A DNA stretch of 32,905 nucleotides. It comes from Bacillota bacterium. Lineage in GTDB: Bacteria > Bacillota > Clostridia > Lachnospirales > Lachnospiraceae. The stretch lies in contig JAEZJV010000081.1 in NCBI GenBank assembly GCA_023415635.1, forward strand, positions 1-32,905, read 5' to 3'. Each line of letters starts with the position of its first letter. The first letter of the stretch is position 1. The position numbers and the translations under genes are program-made. A model generated the notes under the pieces. The model made no database searches. It was not told where the DNA came from and saw nothing but the letters and a program-made list of their open reading frames with translations. Shown piece by piece: positions 1 to 7,323 of the stretch.

Positions 1-110
1 TTGATAAAAAGAAGCTGTTCCACTATGCCCCTTATGAAAATGATATTTCATATGACATAACAGACAGCTTCCGTCTTTCAGTACAGGAAAAACTGCAATT
101 GAATTTACTG

Positions 111-341
111 CTATTGCAGAATCTCAACTACTACCTTTTTGTCATCCTTTGTTGCGGCTGCTTTTACTACGGTTCGTATGGATTTGGCAATACGGCCTTG
201 TTTGCCGATCACCTTACCCATATCATCAGAAGCGACTTTTAATTCCACAACAATTGCTTTATCGGTTTCTTTTTCCGTAACGACAACCTCATCGGGATGA
301 TCCACGAGTGACTTAGCGATTACTTCGACTAATTCCTTCAT
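111..341 (-). CDS. khpA: KhpA-type KH-domain RNA-binding protein
   Basis: A small single-KH-domain protein, 76 aa from the start used here. The KH fold is recognised by the GKQGR variant of the GxxG loop, in the segment MGKVIGKQGRIAKSIRTVVK, and by the typical N-terminus MKELVEVIAKSLVDHPDEV. KhpA proteins bind RNA, usually with KhpB, and affect cell division and translation; they sit after rpsP in Firmicutes, as here. I chose the ATG at 341 because GGAGG lies 8 nt upstream. An in-frame ATG at 356 would add five residues but has only a weak upstream GAG. rpsP ends 42 nt upstream, so the two genes are probably co-transcribed with ffh. rimM and trmD, the usual next genes, do not begin within the remaining 110 nt. 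Confidence 0.93.
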   Translation of the reverse strand: MKELVEVIAKSLVDHPDEVVVTEKETDKAIVVELKVASDDMGKVIGKQGRIAKSIRTVVKAAATKDDKKVVVEILQ

Positions 342-383
342 TTTCTCTACCTCCATACGAATAGCTCGTATTTTCCGATGATA

Positions 384-626
384 TTAAAGAATACCAGCAA
401 TCTTAAAAATCTTGCCGACTGTATCAGTAGGCTGTGCACCGTTTGCCAACCACTTCTTTGCAGCTTCTGCATCTACGTTGAAAGCACTCGGATTCTGTGT
501 AGGATCATAGGTACCGATCTCTGCGATAAATCTTCCGTCTCTGGGTGATCTGGAATCAGAAACGATAATTCTATAGAAAGGAGCCTTTTTCTGTCCCATT
601 CTCTTTAATCTGATCTTTACTGCCAT
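384..626 (-). CDS. rpsP: 30S ribosomal protein S16
   Basis: Ribosomal protein bS16, 80 aa, the usual length. The N-terminus MAVKIRLKRMGQKKAPFYRI and the central SRSPRDGRFIAEIGTYDP segment are diagnostic. It binds 16S rRNA and helps assemble the small subunit. The ATG at 626 is preferred because AGGAGGTG lies 7 nt upstream; an upstream in-frame GTG at 635 would overlap that ribosome binding site. It follows ffh by 215 nt, an unusually long gap for this cluster. That gap holds a 24-bp perfect hairpin described separately, so the rpsP mRNA leader is highly structured. Confidence 0.97.
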   Translation of the reverse strand: MAVKIRLKRMGQKKAPFYRIIVSDSRSPRDGRFIAEIGTYDPTQNPSAFNVDAEAAKKWLANGAQPTDTVGKIFKIAGIL

Positions 627-665
627 GTAATTCACCTCCTTTAATATTCACAAATAAGCGAAGCT

Positions 666-730
666 ATATTTTGTGTTCTTATCAGGAGCAAAACCAAAGG
701 CTTTAAGCTCCTGATAAGAACACAAAATAT
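666..730. repeat. 24-bp perfect inverted repeat in the ffh-rpsP gap
   Basis: Positions 666-689 and 707-730 are exact reverse complements (24 bp), separated by a 17-nt loop at 690-706. Outside the arms, 658-660 (GCG) can also pair with 731-733 (CGC). Neither side carries a run of T, so it is not a standard intrinsic terminator on either strand. On the minus-strand transcript it lies after ffh and ends about 40 nt before the rpsP start. Candidates are an RNase III processing site, an mRNA-stability hairpin or a small dispersed repeat. Confidence 0.9.
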
Positions 731-742
731 CGCAAGGCTGCG

Positions 743-764
743 AGCAATACAGTATGTAATTGCT
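743..764. other. small hairpin beside the 24-bp inverted repeat
   Basis: AGCAAT (743-748) pairs with ATTGCT (759-764), with a further AC/GT pair and one bulged A inside. In the transcript it precedes the 24-bp hairpin, giving a two-hairpin spacer between ffh and rpsP. There is no T tract on either side. Function is unknown. Confidence 0.5.
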
Positions 765-841
765 ATGAACGAAGTTCCTGAGCTTCTCTTATTTTATTTA
801 TTGTATTATTTAATTCCTAAATAAACCTAAAAGTGTAAAGC

Positions 842-2188
842 TTAAAATCCGAAGGGCATCTTAAAGCGGCCATGTTTTCCGCCCTTACCACCTATCATGC
901 CGGAGAATTGCTTCATCATCTTCTTGGAATTCTCAAACTGCTTTACCAGAGAGTTTACCTCGCTGATGTCAACTCCGGCTCCTGCCGCGATTCTCTTTTT
1001 ACGGGAAGGATTGAGAATATCCGGATTAGCACGCTCCGTCTTTGTCATGGAATAGATGATAGCTTCTGTTGAAGCCAGCTGCTTCTCGTCTATTTCTACA
1101 CCCTTCATCTGTTTATTCATACCGGGTATCATACTGAGTAAATCACCGATGCCACCCATCTTTTTTACCTGTTGCATCTGTTCAAGGAAATCGTTGAAAT
1201 CAAATTCTGCTTTTTTCAGCTTCTTTTCGAGTTCCTTAGCCTTGGTTTCATCAAAATCCGCCTGGGCCTTATCAATTAAGGTGAGAATGTCTCCCATTCC
1301 TAAGATACGGGATGCCATGCGTTCCGGATAAAATTGCTCCAGATCGGAAAGCTTTTCTCCCATACCGACATAGAGGATGGGCCTTCCTGTCACCGCACGG
1401 ATGGAAAGTGCAGCACCGCCTCTGGTATCACCATCTAATTTAGTAAGAATCACACCGTCAATGGTAAGCTTCTCATTGAACATCTCAGATACATTGACTG
1501 CATCCTGACCAGTCATAGCATCTACCACCAGGATGGTTTGATGCACGGAGATGCTGGCCTTGATTTCCTGAAGCTCTTCCATCATAGCCTCATCGATATG
1601 AAGCCGTCCGGCAGTATCCAGCATTACCACATTATAGCCATTCTTCGCAGCATGCTCCAGAGCAGCCTTTGCAATATTTAAGGGCTTATGCTTATCTCCC
1701 ATGGAGAATACGCTGACTCCCTGTTTATCCCCGTTGATCTGCAGCTGTTCGATTGCAGCCGGACGATAAATATCACAGGCCACAAGCAAAGGCTTTCTGC
1801 CTTTGGATTTAAGCTTACCGGCAAGCTTTGCAACAGTTGTTGTCTTTCCTGCACCCTGAAGTCCGCACATCATGAGCACGGTAATCTCACTTGCAGGCTT
1901 CAGTTGAATTTCTACAGTCTGCTCACCGAGCAGTCTGACCATTTCTTCATTTACAATCTTAATAACCATCTGTCCGGGAGTCAGACTGTTCATAACATCC
2001 TGTCCTACCGCTCTTTCCTGGATGGAATTAATGAAATTTTTCACTACCTTGAAGTTAACATCAGCTTCCAATAATGCCATCTTGACTTCTTTTAATGCAT
2101 TTTTAACATCATTCTCGGAAAGGCGACCCTTTCCCTTCAGGTTTTTGAATATATTCTGTAATTTATCCGAAAGATTTTCAAATGCCAT
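842..2188 (-). CDS. ffh: signal recognition particle protein Ffh
   Basis: The SRP54 GTPase that binds SRP RNA and signal sequences and delivers ribosomes to FtsY at the membrane; 448 aa, a normal length. Residues 1-90 form the helical N domain. The G domain carries the P-loop GLQGAGKTT (109-117), DTAGRL and TKLDGDTRGG motifs. From about 300 onward is the methionine-rich M domain, with MGGIGDLLSMIPG and the GKGGKHGRFKMPFG tail. The ATG at 2188 has AAGGAG upstream, inside the end of ylxM, whose stop lies 5 nt before; the two are almost certainly translated from one message. It is transcribed from the promoter at 2608-2636. Confidence 0.98.
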   Translation of the reverse strand: MAFENLSDKLQNIFKNLKGKGRLSENDVKNALKEVKMALLEADVNFKVVKNFINSIQERAVGQDVMNSLTPGQMVIKIVNEEMVRLLGEQTVEIQLKPASEITVLMMCGLQGAGKTTTVAKLAGKLKSKGRKPLLVACDIYRPAAIEQLQINGDKQGVSVFSMGDKHKPLNIAKAALEHAAKNGYNVVMLDTAGRLHIDEAMMEELQEIKASISVHQTILVVDAMTGQDAVNVSEMFNEKLTIDGVILTKLDGDTRGGAALSIRAVTGRPILYVGMGEKLSDLEQFYPERMASRILGMGDILTLIDKAQADFDETKAKELEKKLKKAEFDFNDFLEQMQQVKKMGGIGDLLSMIPGMNKQMKGVEIDEKQLASTEAIIYSMTKTERANPDILNPSRKKRIAAGAGVDISEVNSLVKQFENSKKMMKQFSGMIGGKGGKHGRFKMPFGF

Positions 2189-2193
2189 ATGAA

Positions 2194-2568
2194 TTACAGC
2201 TCCTTCAATATATCGTCTGCCAATGACGCAATCCGGTCAATCTGTGTCTTATCCTTGTTAATAGAAGCTTTTACTGCAATCTCCTTAATTTCAGCTAATT
2301 TATCCTTCATGGCTTGAAATCTTTTAACAAGTGCCAGCTTCGCTTCATATTCCTTCAATTCCTGGGTACAACGTTTAACAATATCATATACGCCCTGCCT
2401 GCTGATCCCCTTTTCTGCAGCAATCTCGCTTAAGGAAAGATCATTCAAGACATAATCTTCGAATATTTGCCTTTTATGATCACTTAATAAATCACCATAA
2501 AAGTCATATAAAATAGATTGCTGTACGATTTCATCCAACTTCTCTAGCTGTGTTTCATTGGAATTCAT
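2194..2568 (-). CDS. ylxM: YlxM/p13-family SRP-associated protein
   Basis: A 124-aa DNA-binding-like protein of the UPF0122 (YlxM/p13) family, which is encoded next to ffh and modulates the SRP cycle. A sigma-70 region-4-like helix-turn-helix is visible in SLSEIAAEKGISRQGVYDIV (about residues 45-64), followed by a charged C-terminal helix. The N-terminal QSILYDFYGDLLSDHKR segment is typical. The ATG at 2568 is separated from a hairpin only by GTTTTT on the message. The best ribosome binding site, AGGTGG, lies within the 3' arm of that hairpin, so translation may depend on how the 5' end folds. The gene is followed 5 nt later by ffh. Confidence 0.93.
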   Translation of the reverse strand: MNSNETQLEKLDEIVQQSILYDFYGDLLSDHKRQIFEDYVLNDLSLSEIAAEKGISRQGVYDIVKRCTQELKEYEAKLALVKRFQAMKDKLAEIKEIAVKASINKDKTQIDRIASLADDILKEL

Positions 2569-2574
2569 AAAAAC

Positions 2575-2607
2575 ACCACCTGTAAAGGAATTTTCTTTAC
2601 AGGTGGT
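2575..2607 (-). promoter_or_regulatory. 13-bp hairpin with T tract just before ylxM
   Basis: ACCACCTGTAAAG (2575-2587) pairs perfectly with CTTTACAGGTGGT (2595-2607); the loop is 7 nt. On the minus strand the stem is followed by GTTTTT and then the ylxM ATG, so it has the form of an intrinsic terminator for transcripts arriving from the Hpt gene. It also carries the only good ylxM ribosome binding site in its 3' arm. It overlaps the expected start point of the promoter at 2608-2636. Confidence 0.75.
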
Positions 2608-2636
2608 AGTATATAGGATATCTCAGGCTTTGTCAA
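2608..2636 (-). promoter_or_regulatory. near-consensus promoter for ylxM-ffh
   Basis: On the minus strand TTGACA (2636-2631) is followed by a 17-nt spacer and TATACT (2613-2608). The predicted start near 2601 lies inside the 5' arm of the adjacent hairpin. A transcript from here would therefore keep only about 7 bp of the 13-bp stem and leave the GGTGG ribosome binding site unpaired. Confidence 0.8.
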
Positions 2637-2689
2637 GGCTTTTCTATATAAATAAACATTTTGTCAATCATTAATATAGTTGTAACAGT

Positions 2690-3058
2690 TTACTTACAGT
2701 TACTTGTGTGGACAGTTTTTAGATAAGAAATCAAGGAATGATAATCTTTTTTTAACCTACATAAATCAATATTAAAATCAAAATAACTTTTATTCTTTAA
2801 TTCTTCAAGCAGAGTGTCGCATAAGGCCTTCAATCTTATAAATCCGAGATTAGCAGAAACTCCTTTTAAGGTATGAATATGTATACCTGCTTCTGACAGA
2901 TTATTTTCTGCGACTGCCAGCAGGATATTTGAAAAAGTGGGATCATTGATGAATTTAAGGCAGATAGTCATATAAAGCTCGACATCTCCACCAAGTCTGC
3001 TGATCACACTGTCAGCATCAATACCAGCCTTCTTCATATTCAGAGATAATGACTTCAT
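2690..3058 (-). CDS. Hpt-domain phosphotransfer protein
   Basis: A 122-aa protein made almost entirely of one histidine phosphotransfer (Hpt) domain. The phospho-accepting histidine is H62 in IHIHTLKGVSANLGF, the family's HxxKG motif. The N-terminal part contains an RLGGDVELYMTICLKF helix typical of Hpt bundles. There is no kinase or receiver domain. The gene starts 35 nt after the hybrid histidine kinase ends and should be co-transcribed with it, so it most likely takes phosphate from that kinase's receiver domain. The ATG at 3058 has AGGAG about 12 nt upstream, a rather long spacing. No output response regulator is encoded beside it. Confidence 0.88.
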   Translation of the reverse strand: MKSLSLNMKKAGIDADSVISRLGGDVELYMTICLKFINDPTFSNILLAVAENNLSEAGIHIHTLKGVSANLGFIRLKALCDTLLEELKNKSYFDFNIDLCRLKKDYHSLISYLKTVHTSNCK

Positions 3059-3093
3059 TTTACTTCTATTCTCCTATTCTATCATGCCTGATA

Positions 3094-4818
3094 CTAACAG
3101 TGAATGCTTTCTTCTGTTCTTAGTTTATTGATAATTTCAGATAATTTATCTAAATCAACAGGTTTCATAATATAGCCGTTCATTTCATTTTCTTGAAAGG
3201 AAAGCTCCTTCACAGCATCGTCCGCGGTTAATGCAATAATCTGTACCTTGGCGGCATCGGAGCGAGTAAGGCCACGGATCATTCTTGTAGTTTCATACCC
3301 ATCTGCATCAGGCAGTTGTAGATCCATTAAAATGATATCGTAATAACCCTCAGGAGAAGCATTGAATAGTCTTATGGCTTCTTCACTGCTTGATGCGAAA
3401 TTATAGTTTAGTTGCAGCAGCTTTAGATATTCACAGGTGATCTCAAGATTAAGCTCATTGTCTTCTACCACAAGGATGTGTGCCCTCCTGACAGGAGGTA
3501 GAACATTGCTTTGAGTATCCTCCATATCAGAATGCTTGTCAGTTTCTGAACATTTTACAGGAGCAGGCAGCAATCTAAAACCAATATCAATTGTAATCTT
3601 GGTCCCATGATTGACCTGGCTTTCTACATGGATATCACCCTCCATAAGTGTAATCAGATTTTTTACAATATACATACCAAGACCGCTTCCACCGTATTTT
3701 ACACCGATGGTCTCATCCTCTTGAACAAAGGCATTAAAAATCTGGTCAAGAAATTCCTCATGCATGCCTTTTCCGTTATCTGAAATAATGAATCGGAATA
3801 CCCCTTTCTCTTCATAAGCCTTAAGTTCTATGACCTCCAATGAAATGGTTCCTCCCGACGGAGTGAATTTCAAGGCATTGTATAGACAATTATTAAGAAT
3901 TTGGGCTAAACGATGGCAATCACCGAGCAAATAGTCATGCTGCAGCTTATTGTATTTAAAATTATAAAACTGTTGCTTCATTTCTGCTTGGACATGAATG
4001 AGTGAAGATAACTCCATCAGAGTCTGGCTTAGTGAAAAGGGCTCATGATATAATACAATTTTTTCATTGTCAAGCTTTGCGTTTTCCAAGTAATTTTCTA
4101 TTATAATCAATAAATTACGTGAGGAATAATCAATTTTATCCAAACAATCCTTTGTTTTATCGGGATGATCGAGTGATTTGGAGGCGAGCTTCGTCATTCC
4201 CAGGATGGCGTTAATCGGAGTCTTTAATTCATGACTCATAAGTGACAGCAAATCGTTTTTAGGGATATTCGTATTCTTTATTTCAGATAATTCATCACGT
4301 ATTGCAGTTTCGGTTTGAATTTGCTTGGTAATATCCTTAATACAAATGATATATCGCTTAACCAGGCTATCTTTATAAATGGGATAGATTTTTGCAACCA
4401 GCGAAAGTGTATTCTGTGAAATAGGATGATGATAGACAAACTCAATCTCCAGATAAGCTTTAAGCGTATGGCGAGATATTCTTTTTATCAGGTCCTTTTT
4501 ATGATCAACATCCACATAATCAAACAATACATATAGATTATCTGCTAATTTACTTCTGCTAATTCCAAGGGTTTTCTCAAAATTCGAGGAGGTGTATTCT
4601 ATTTTATTCGCTATAGTATCATATACTAAAATGATATCCTCCAAAGTAGAGTCTATAAAATGAAGCAATTCTTCTCTATCATTAGCGGTATCAGACTGTT
4701 TTAAATATCTCTTCTGTATAATCATAAAAATAAGGATACTAAGTATTACTAGTAATAAAAAAGCTAGAAAGTAGGGATTTACCAATATTCTAATAAGAAA
4801 ACAGCTTAATGTAATCAA
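3094..4818 (-). CDS. hybrid sensor histidine kinase with C-terminal receiver
   Basis: A 574-aa membrane-anchored hybrid kinase. One hydrophobic helix (about residues 7-34) anchors it, with almost no extracellular domain. Residues about 50-170 look like a PAS sensor domain ending in IICIKDITKQ. The dimerisation domain has the phosphorylated H196 in SLMSHELKTPINAILG. The ATPase domain has N-box (NALKFTP), DNGKGM and GGSGLGMYIV motifs. A linker leads to a receiver domain (about 446-570) with D499 as phospho-acceptor and K552 in YIMKP. The start is a TTG at 4818 with AGGTG upstream; no suitable ATG lies before the membrane helix. It forms a phosphorelay pair with the Hpt gene downstream and has its own strong promoter. 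Confidence 0.93.
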   Translation of the reverse strand: MITLSCFLIRILVNPYFLAFLLLVILSILIFMIIQKRYLKQSDTANDREELLHFIDSTLEDIILVYDTIANKIEYTSSNFEKTLGISRSKLADNLYVLFDYVDVDHKKDLIKRISRHTLKAYLEIEFVYHHPISQNTLSLVAKIYPIYKDSLVKRYIICIKDITKQIQTETAIRDELSEIKNTNIPKNDLLSLMSHELKTPINAILGMTKLASKSLDHPDKTKDCLDKIDYSSRNLLIIIENYLENAKLDNEKIVLYHEPFSLSQTLMELSSLIHVQAEMKQQFYNFKYNKLQHDYLLGDCHRLAQILNNCLYNALKFTPSGGTISLEVIELKAYEEKGVFRFIISDNGKGMHEEFLDQIFNAFVQEDETIGVKYGGSGLGMYIVKNLITLMEGDIHVESQVNHGTKITIDIGFRLLPAPVKCSETDKHSDMEDTQSNVLPPVRRAHILVVEDNELNLEITCEYLKLLQLNYNFASSSEEAIRLFNASPEGYYDIILMDLQLPDADGYETTRMIRGLTRSDAAKVQIIALTADDAVKELSFQENEMNGYIMKPVDLDKLSEIINKLRTEESIHC

Positions 4819-4895
4819 ATTTCACACCTATTCTAATTATATCTGATACAGTTTATATATGTAATAAAATGACATATTAAGTATATTATGTTTAT

Positions 4896-4924
4896 AATAT
4901 AACAAACACCAATTTTTTTGTCAA
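4896..4924 (-). promoter_or_regulatory. promoter for the hybrid kinase and Hpt genes
   Basis: Minus strand TTGACA (4924-4919), a 17-nt spacer, then TATATT (4901-4896). It lies about 75 nt upstream of the kinase TTG start and downstream of the terminator at 4993-5030, so the two-gene unit is transcribed independently of the carboxyl-transfer operon. Confidence 0.75.
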
Positions 4925-4992
4925 TAAGTTTAAAGGCCCTTTCATCTTAACACTAAGAGCTGAGTGGTAACGAAAAAACTGGAATTTAAGGA

Positions 4993-5030
4993 ATAAAAAA
5001 AACACTGTGCAATAATCACTGCACAGTGTT
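4993..5030 (-). terminator. intrinsic terminator of the carboxyl-transfer operon
   Basis: AACACTGTGCA (5001-5011) and TGCACAGTGTT (5020-5030) form a perfect 11-bp stem with an 8-nt loop. On the minus strand it is followed by TTTTTTATTC. It lies 29 nt after the stop of the last gene of the module. Confidence 0.92.
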
Positions 5031-5059
5031 TATAATGAAAAATCATTTATTCAATCGTA

Positions 5060-6472
5060 TTAAACAGGATATGCCTTATTTGCTTTATCAGCAGCAGCAA
5101 CATCTATTCCGGTCTTTTGAGCCTGACGATATTTGAAGAAATCTAAAGCCACCTGCGGGAATAAAGCATAAGATAATACGTCCTCATCCTGCTCCTTCCA
5201 CTCTTCGATCTCTGCGGCAATCTTATGAAGCTCAGGCTTAAGTAAATCTGCAGGACGGCAGGTAATCGGCTCTTTGTCACCGATAACCTTCTTTTGAACT
5301 TCCTTATCAAAAGGCTTTACAGTCTGACCATACTCACCGGATAGCAGGGCCTTAGTCTCCTTAGTAACCATCTTATAACGCTCTCCTGCAAGAACATTCA
5401 GAACTGCCTGCGTACCCACGATCTGGCTGGAAGGAGTAACAAGCGGAGGCTCACCAAAATCCTTACGTACACGAGGAACCTCCTTAAGCACATCGTAATA
5501 CTTATCTTCCTGATTGCTTTCCTTTAACTGAGAAACAAGGTTGGATAACATACCGCCGGGTACCTGATACAATAAGGTCTTAATATCAACACCCATTACC
5601 TTTGGATTGAGTAATCCGCTATCCAGACATTTATCACGAAGCGGACGGAAATAATCAGCGATTTCTGCTAATACATTCTGATCAAAGCCTGTATCATATG
5701 GAGTACCTTTAAAGGTCTCAACCATAACCTCGGTTGCCGGCTGGCTGGTACCCATAGCAAAAGGTGACATTGCAGTATCAATGATATCACAGCCTGCTTC
5801 CACTGCTTTTAAGTAGGTCATACCTGCTACACCGCTGGTGTAGTGAGTATGAAGGTCAATCGGGATCTTAACTGCATTCTTTAATGCACTTACAAGAACA
5901 GTTGCCTCATAAGGTACCAATAAGCCCGCCATATCCTTAATACAGATAGAAGAAGCACCAAGCTCTTCAATCTTCTTCGCCATAGCTACATAATATTCGG
6001 TGGTATATGCATCGCCTAAGGTATAGGAAATAGCAATCTGTGCGTGTCCATTTTCCTTGTTGGTCGCCTTTACTGCACACTCCAAATTACGGATATCGTT
6101 CAAGGCATCGAAGATACGGATAATGTCAATACCGTTAGCGATGGATTTCTGTACAAAATATTCTACCACATCATCTGCATAATGACGGTATCCCAGGATG
6201 TTCTGTCCACGGAACAGCATCTGCAGTTTTGTATTTTTAAAGCCTTTTCTAATATTTCTGAGTCTTTCCCAGGGATCTTCCTTCAGGAAACGAAGGGATG
6301 CATCAAAGGTTGCGCCACCCCAACATTCCACTGCATGATAACCTACTTTATCCATGGTCTCAAGAATGGGAAGCATTTCTTCCGTTGCCATTCTAGTTGC
6401 GATCAGGGATTGATGGGCATCACGTAATATAGTTTCGGTAATCTTTACCGGTCTTTTTACTTGTTCTGCCAT
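5060..6472 (-). CDS. oadA: pyruvate/oxaloacetate carboxyltransferase subunit (OadA/PycB/5S-like)
   Basis: A 470-aa TIM-barrel carboxyltransferase of the PYC/OADA family, which moves a carboxyl group between biotin and pyruvate/oxaloacetate. Visible catalytic features are D18 in ETILRDAHQSLIATRM, the carbamylated-type lysine K179 in ICIKDMAGLL, and metal ligands H208 and H210 in DLHTHYTSG. The C-terminal conserved PYC/OADA domain is present, but there is no fused biotinyl domain. The biotin carrier is the separate gene directly upstream, 42 nt away. This split form resembles the 5S subunit of Propionibacterium transcarboxylase and PycB. No beta (membrane decarboxylase) subunit follows; a terminator does. 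An AGGAGG sits upstream of the ATG. Confidence 0.9.
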   Translation of the reverse strand: MAEQVKRPVKITETILRDAHQSLIATRMATEEMLPILETMDKVGYHAVECWGGATFDASLRFLKEDPWERLRNIRKGFKNTKLQMLFRGQNILGYRHYADDVVEYFVQKSIANGIDIIRIFDALNDIRNLECAVKATNKENGHAQIAISYTLGDAYTTEYYVAMAKKIEELGASSICIKDMAGLLVPYEATVLVSALKNAVKIPIDLHTHYTSGVAGMTYLKAVEAGCDIIDTAMSPFAMGTSQPATEVMVETFKGTPYDTGFDQNVLAEIADYFRPLRDKCLDSGLLNPKVMGVDIKTLLYQVPGGMLSNLVSQLKESNQEDKYYDVLKEVPRVRKDFGEPPLVTPSSQIVGTQAVLNVLAGERYKMVTKETKALLSGEYGQTVKPFDKEVQKKVIGDKEPITCRPADLLKPELHKIAAEIEEWKEQDEDVLSYALFPQVALDFFKYRQAQKTGIDVAAADKANKAYPV

Positions 6473-6514
6473 TACTCTACCTCCTGTGAAATGTAAAATC
6501 TACAGCATCCTCTC

Positions 6515-6919
6515 TTAGTTTAAAGTAGCTAATAAGCCACCGGCTTCTACAGTTTGTCCAGCCGTAACATCAATGCTTGCTAATGTCCCATCCTGAGGAG
6601 ATACAATTTCATTCTCCATCTTCATAGCTTCAAGAATCAGTATGACATCACCCTTCTTCAAGGTCTGACCGATGGATGCCTTTACAGATACGATCTTACC
6701 GGGCATAGGTGCGCTTACCTTTACACTGCCCGATGTTCCGGAAGGTGCAGCAGCGGGTGCAGCAGCAGGAGCTGCAGCTTCAGTCTTCGCAACAGGTGCA
6801 GCGGCGGGAGCTGCTTTTGGAGCAGGTGCTGCAACAGGAGCGGATTGTACGGCTCTCTGGCCTTCTTCAACTGATACATCATAAGTATTACCGTTCACGG
6901 TTATTGTATAATATTTCAT
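6515..6919 (-). CDS. biotin carboxyl carrier subunit
   Basis: A 134-aa biotinyl protein. Residues 1-25 form a short assembly segment (MKYYTITVNGNTYDVSVEEG), 27-60 an alanine/proline-rich flexible linker, and 66-134 the biotinyl domain. The biotinylated lysine is K100 in EAMKMEN, 34 residues from the C-terminus as usual for the family. It would shuttle the carboxyl group between the two carboxyltransferase subunits encoded on either side (1.3S-like or GcdC/MmdC-like). The linker is encoded by GC-rich, repetitive codons, unlike the neighbouring genes; that follows from its Ala/Pro composition and needs no transfer to explain it. An AGGAGG lies upstream of the ATG at 6919. Confidence 0.93.
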   Translation of the reverse strand: MKYYTITVNGNTYDVSVEEGQRAVQSAPVAAPAPKAAPAAAPVAKTEAAAPAAAPAAAPSGTSGSVKVSAPMPGKIVSVKASIGQTLKKGDVILILEAMKMENEIVSPQDGTLASIDVTAGQTVEAGGLLATLN

Positions 6920-6985
6920 AGTGAAAATCCTCCTTGTTCATTGACATCATAGGATGCCATGCTATCTACTTTGCAATGTAATATT

Positions 6986-7309
6986 TTATGCATTCTTCCA
7001 TTTACCTGAATTGGTTCTGCGTATGGAGCGTACCACCAAACCGCCTTCCGGAACAGCATCCCCAAGGGAGGCATAGAGTGCAGCGGTGATTACCGCTACC
7101 AATTCACAATCGGAAACGAGCTCTTCTTCTTCATTCTTTACGATACGTGCGATCGCATTGTCTACAGGGCCACCTACTGACAGCTGGCTGTCAGCTCTGG
7201 TCAGATTAGGCTTAATTTTTACGAAGTAAGTTATCAACATAACTAAAACTACGACTGCTAATACAACCACTGCACCAATCAATGTATCTAAATAGATATA
7301 CCCGCTCAA
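6986..7309 (-). CDS. oadG: OadG-family small membrane subunit
   Basis: A 107-aa protein with one N-terminal membrane helix (about residues 8-30, LIGAVVVLAVVVLVMLITYF) and a soluble tail with EEELVSDCELVAVITAALYASLGD, the signature of the OAD-gamma (sodium-pump decarboxylase gamma) family. In Na+-pumping decarboxylases this subunit links the alpha subunit to the membrane beta subunit and aids assembly. Here no beta subunit is encoded nearby, so its likely role is to hold the carboxyltransferases together or at the membrane. The start is a TTG at 7309 with AGGTG 5-6 nt upstream; the first gene of the operon ends 14 nt before. It lies between the acyl-CoA carboxyltransferase and biotin carrier genes. 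Confidence 0.85.
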   Translation of the reverse strand: MSGYIYLDTLIGAVVVLAVVVLVMLITYFVKIKPNLTRADSQLSVGGPVDNAIARIVKNEEEELVSDCELVAVITAALYASLGDAVPEGGLVVRSIRRTNSGKWKNA

Positions 7310-7323
7310 ATTATCACCTCATT

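Noticed and set aside
2662..2667. Second TTGACA upstream of ylxM
   Set aside because: No acceptable -10 at 16-18 nt; the TTGACA at 2631-2636 is the functional candidate.
6672..6921. Plus-strand open frames rich in Ala/Gly and Gln
   Set aside because: They are the reverse of the Ala/Pro linker of the biotin carrier.
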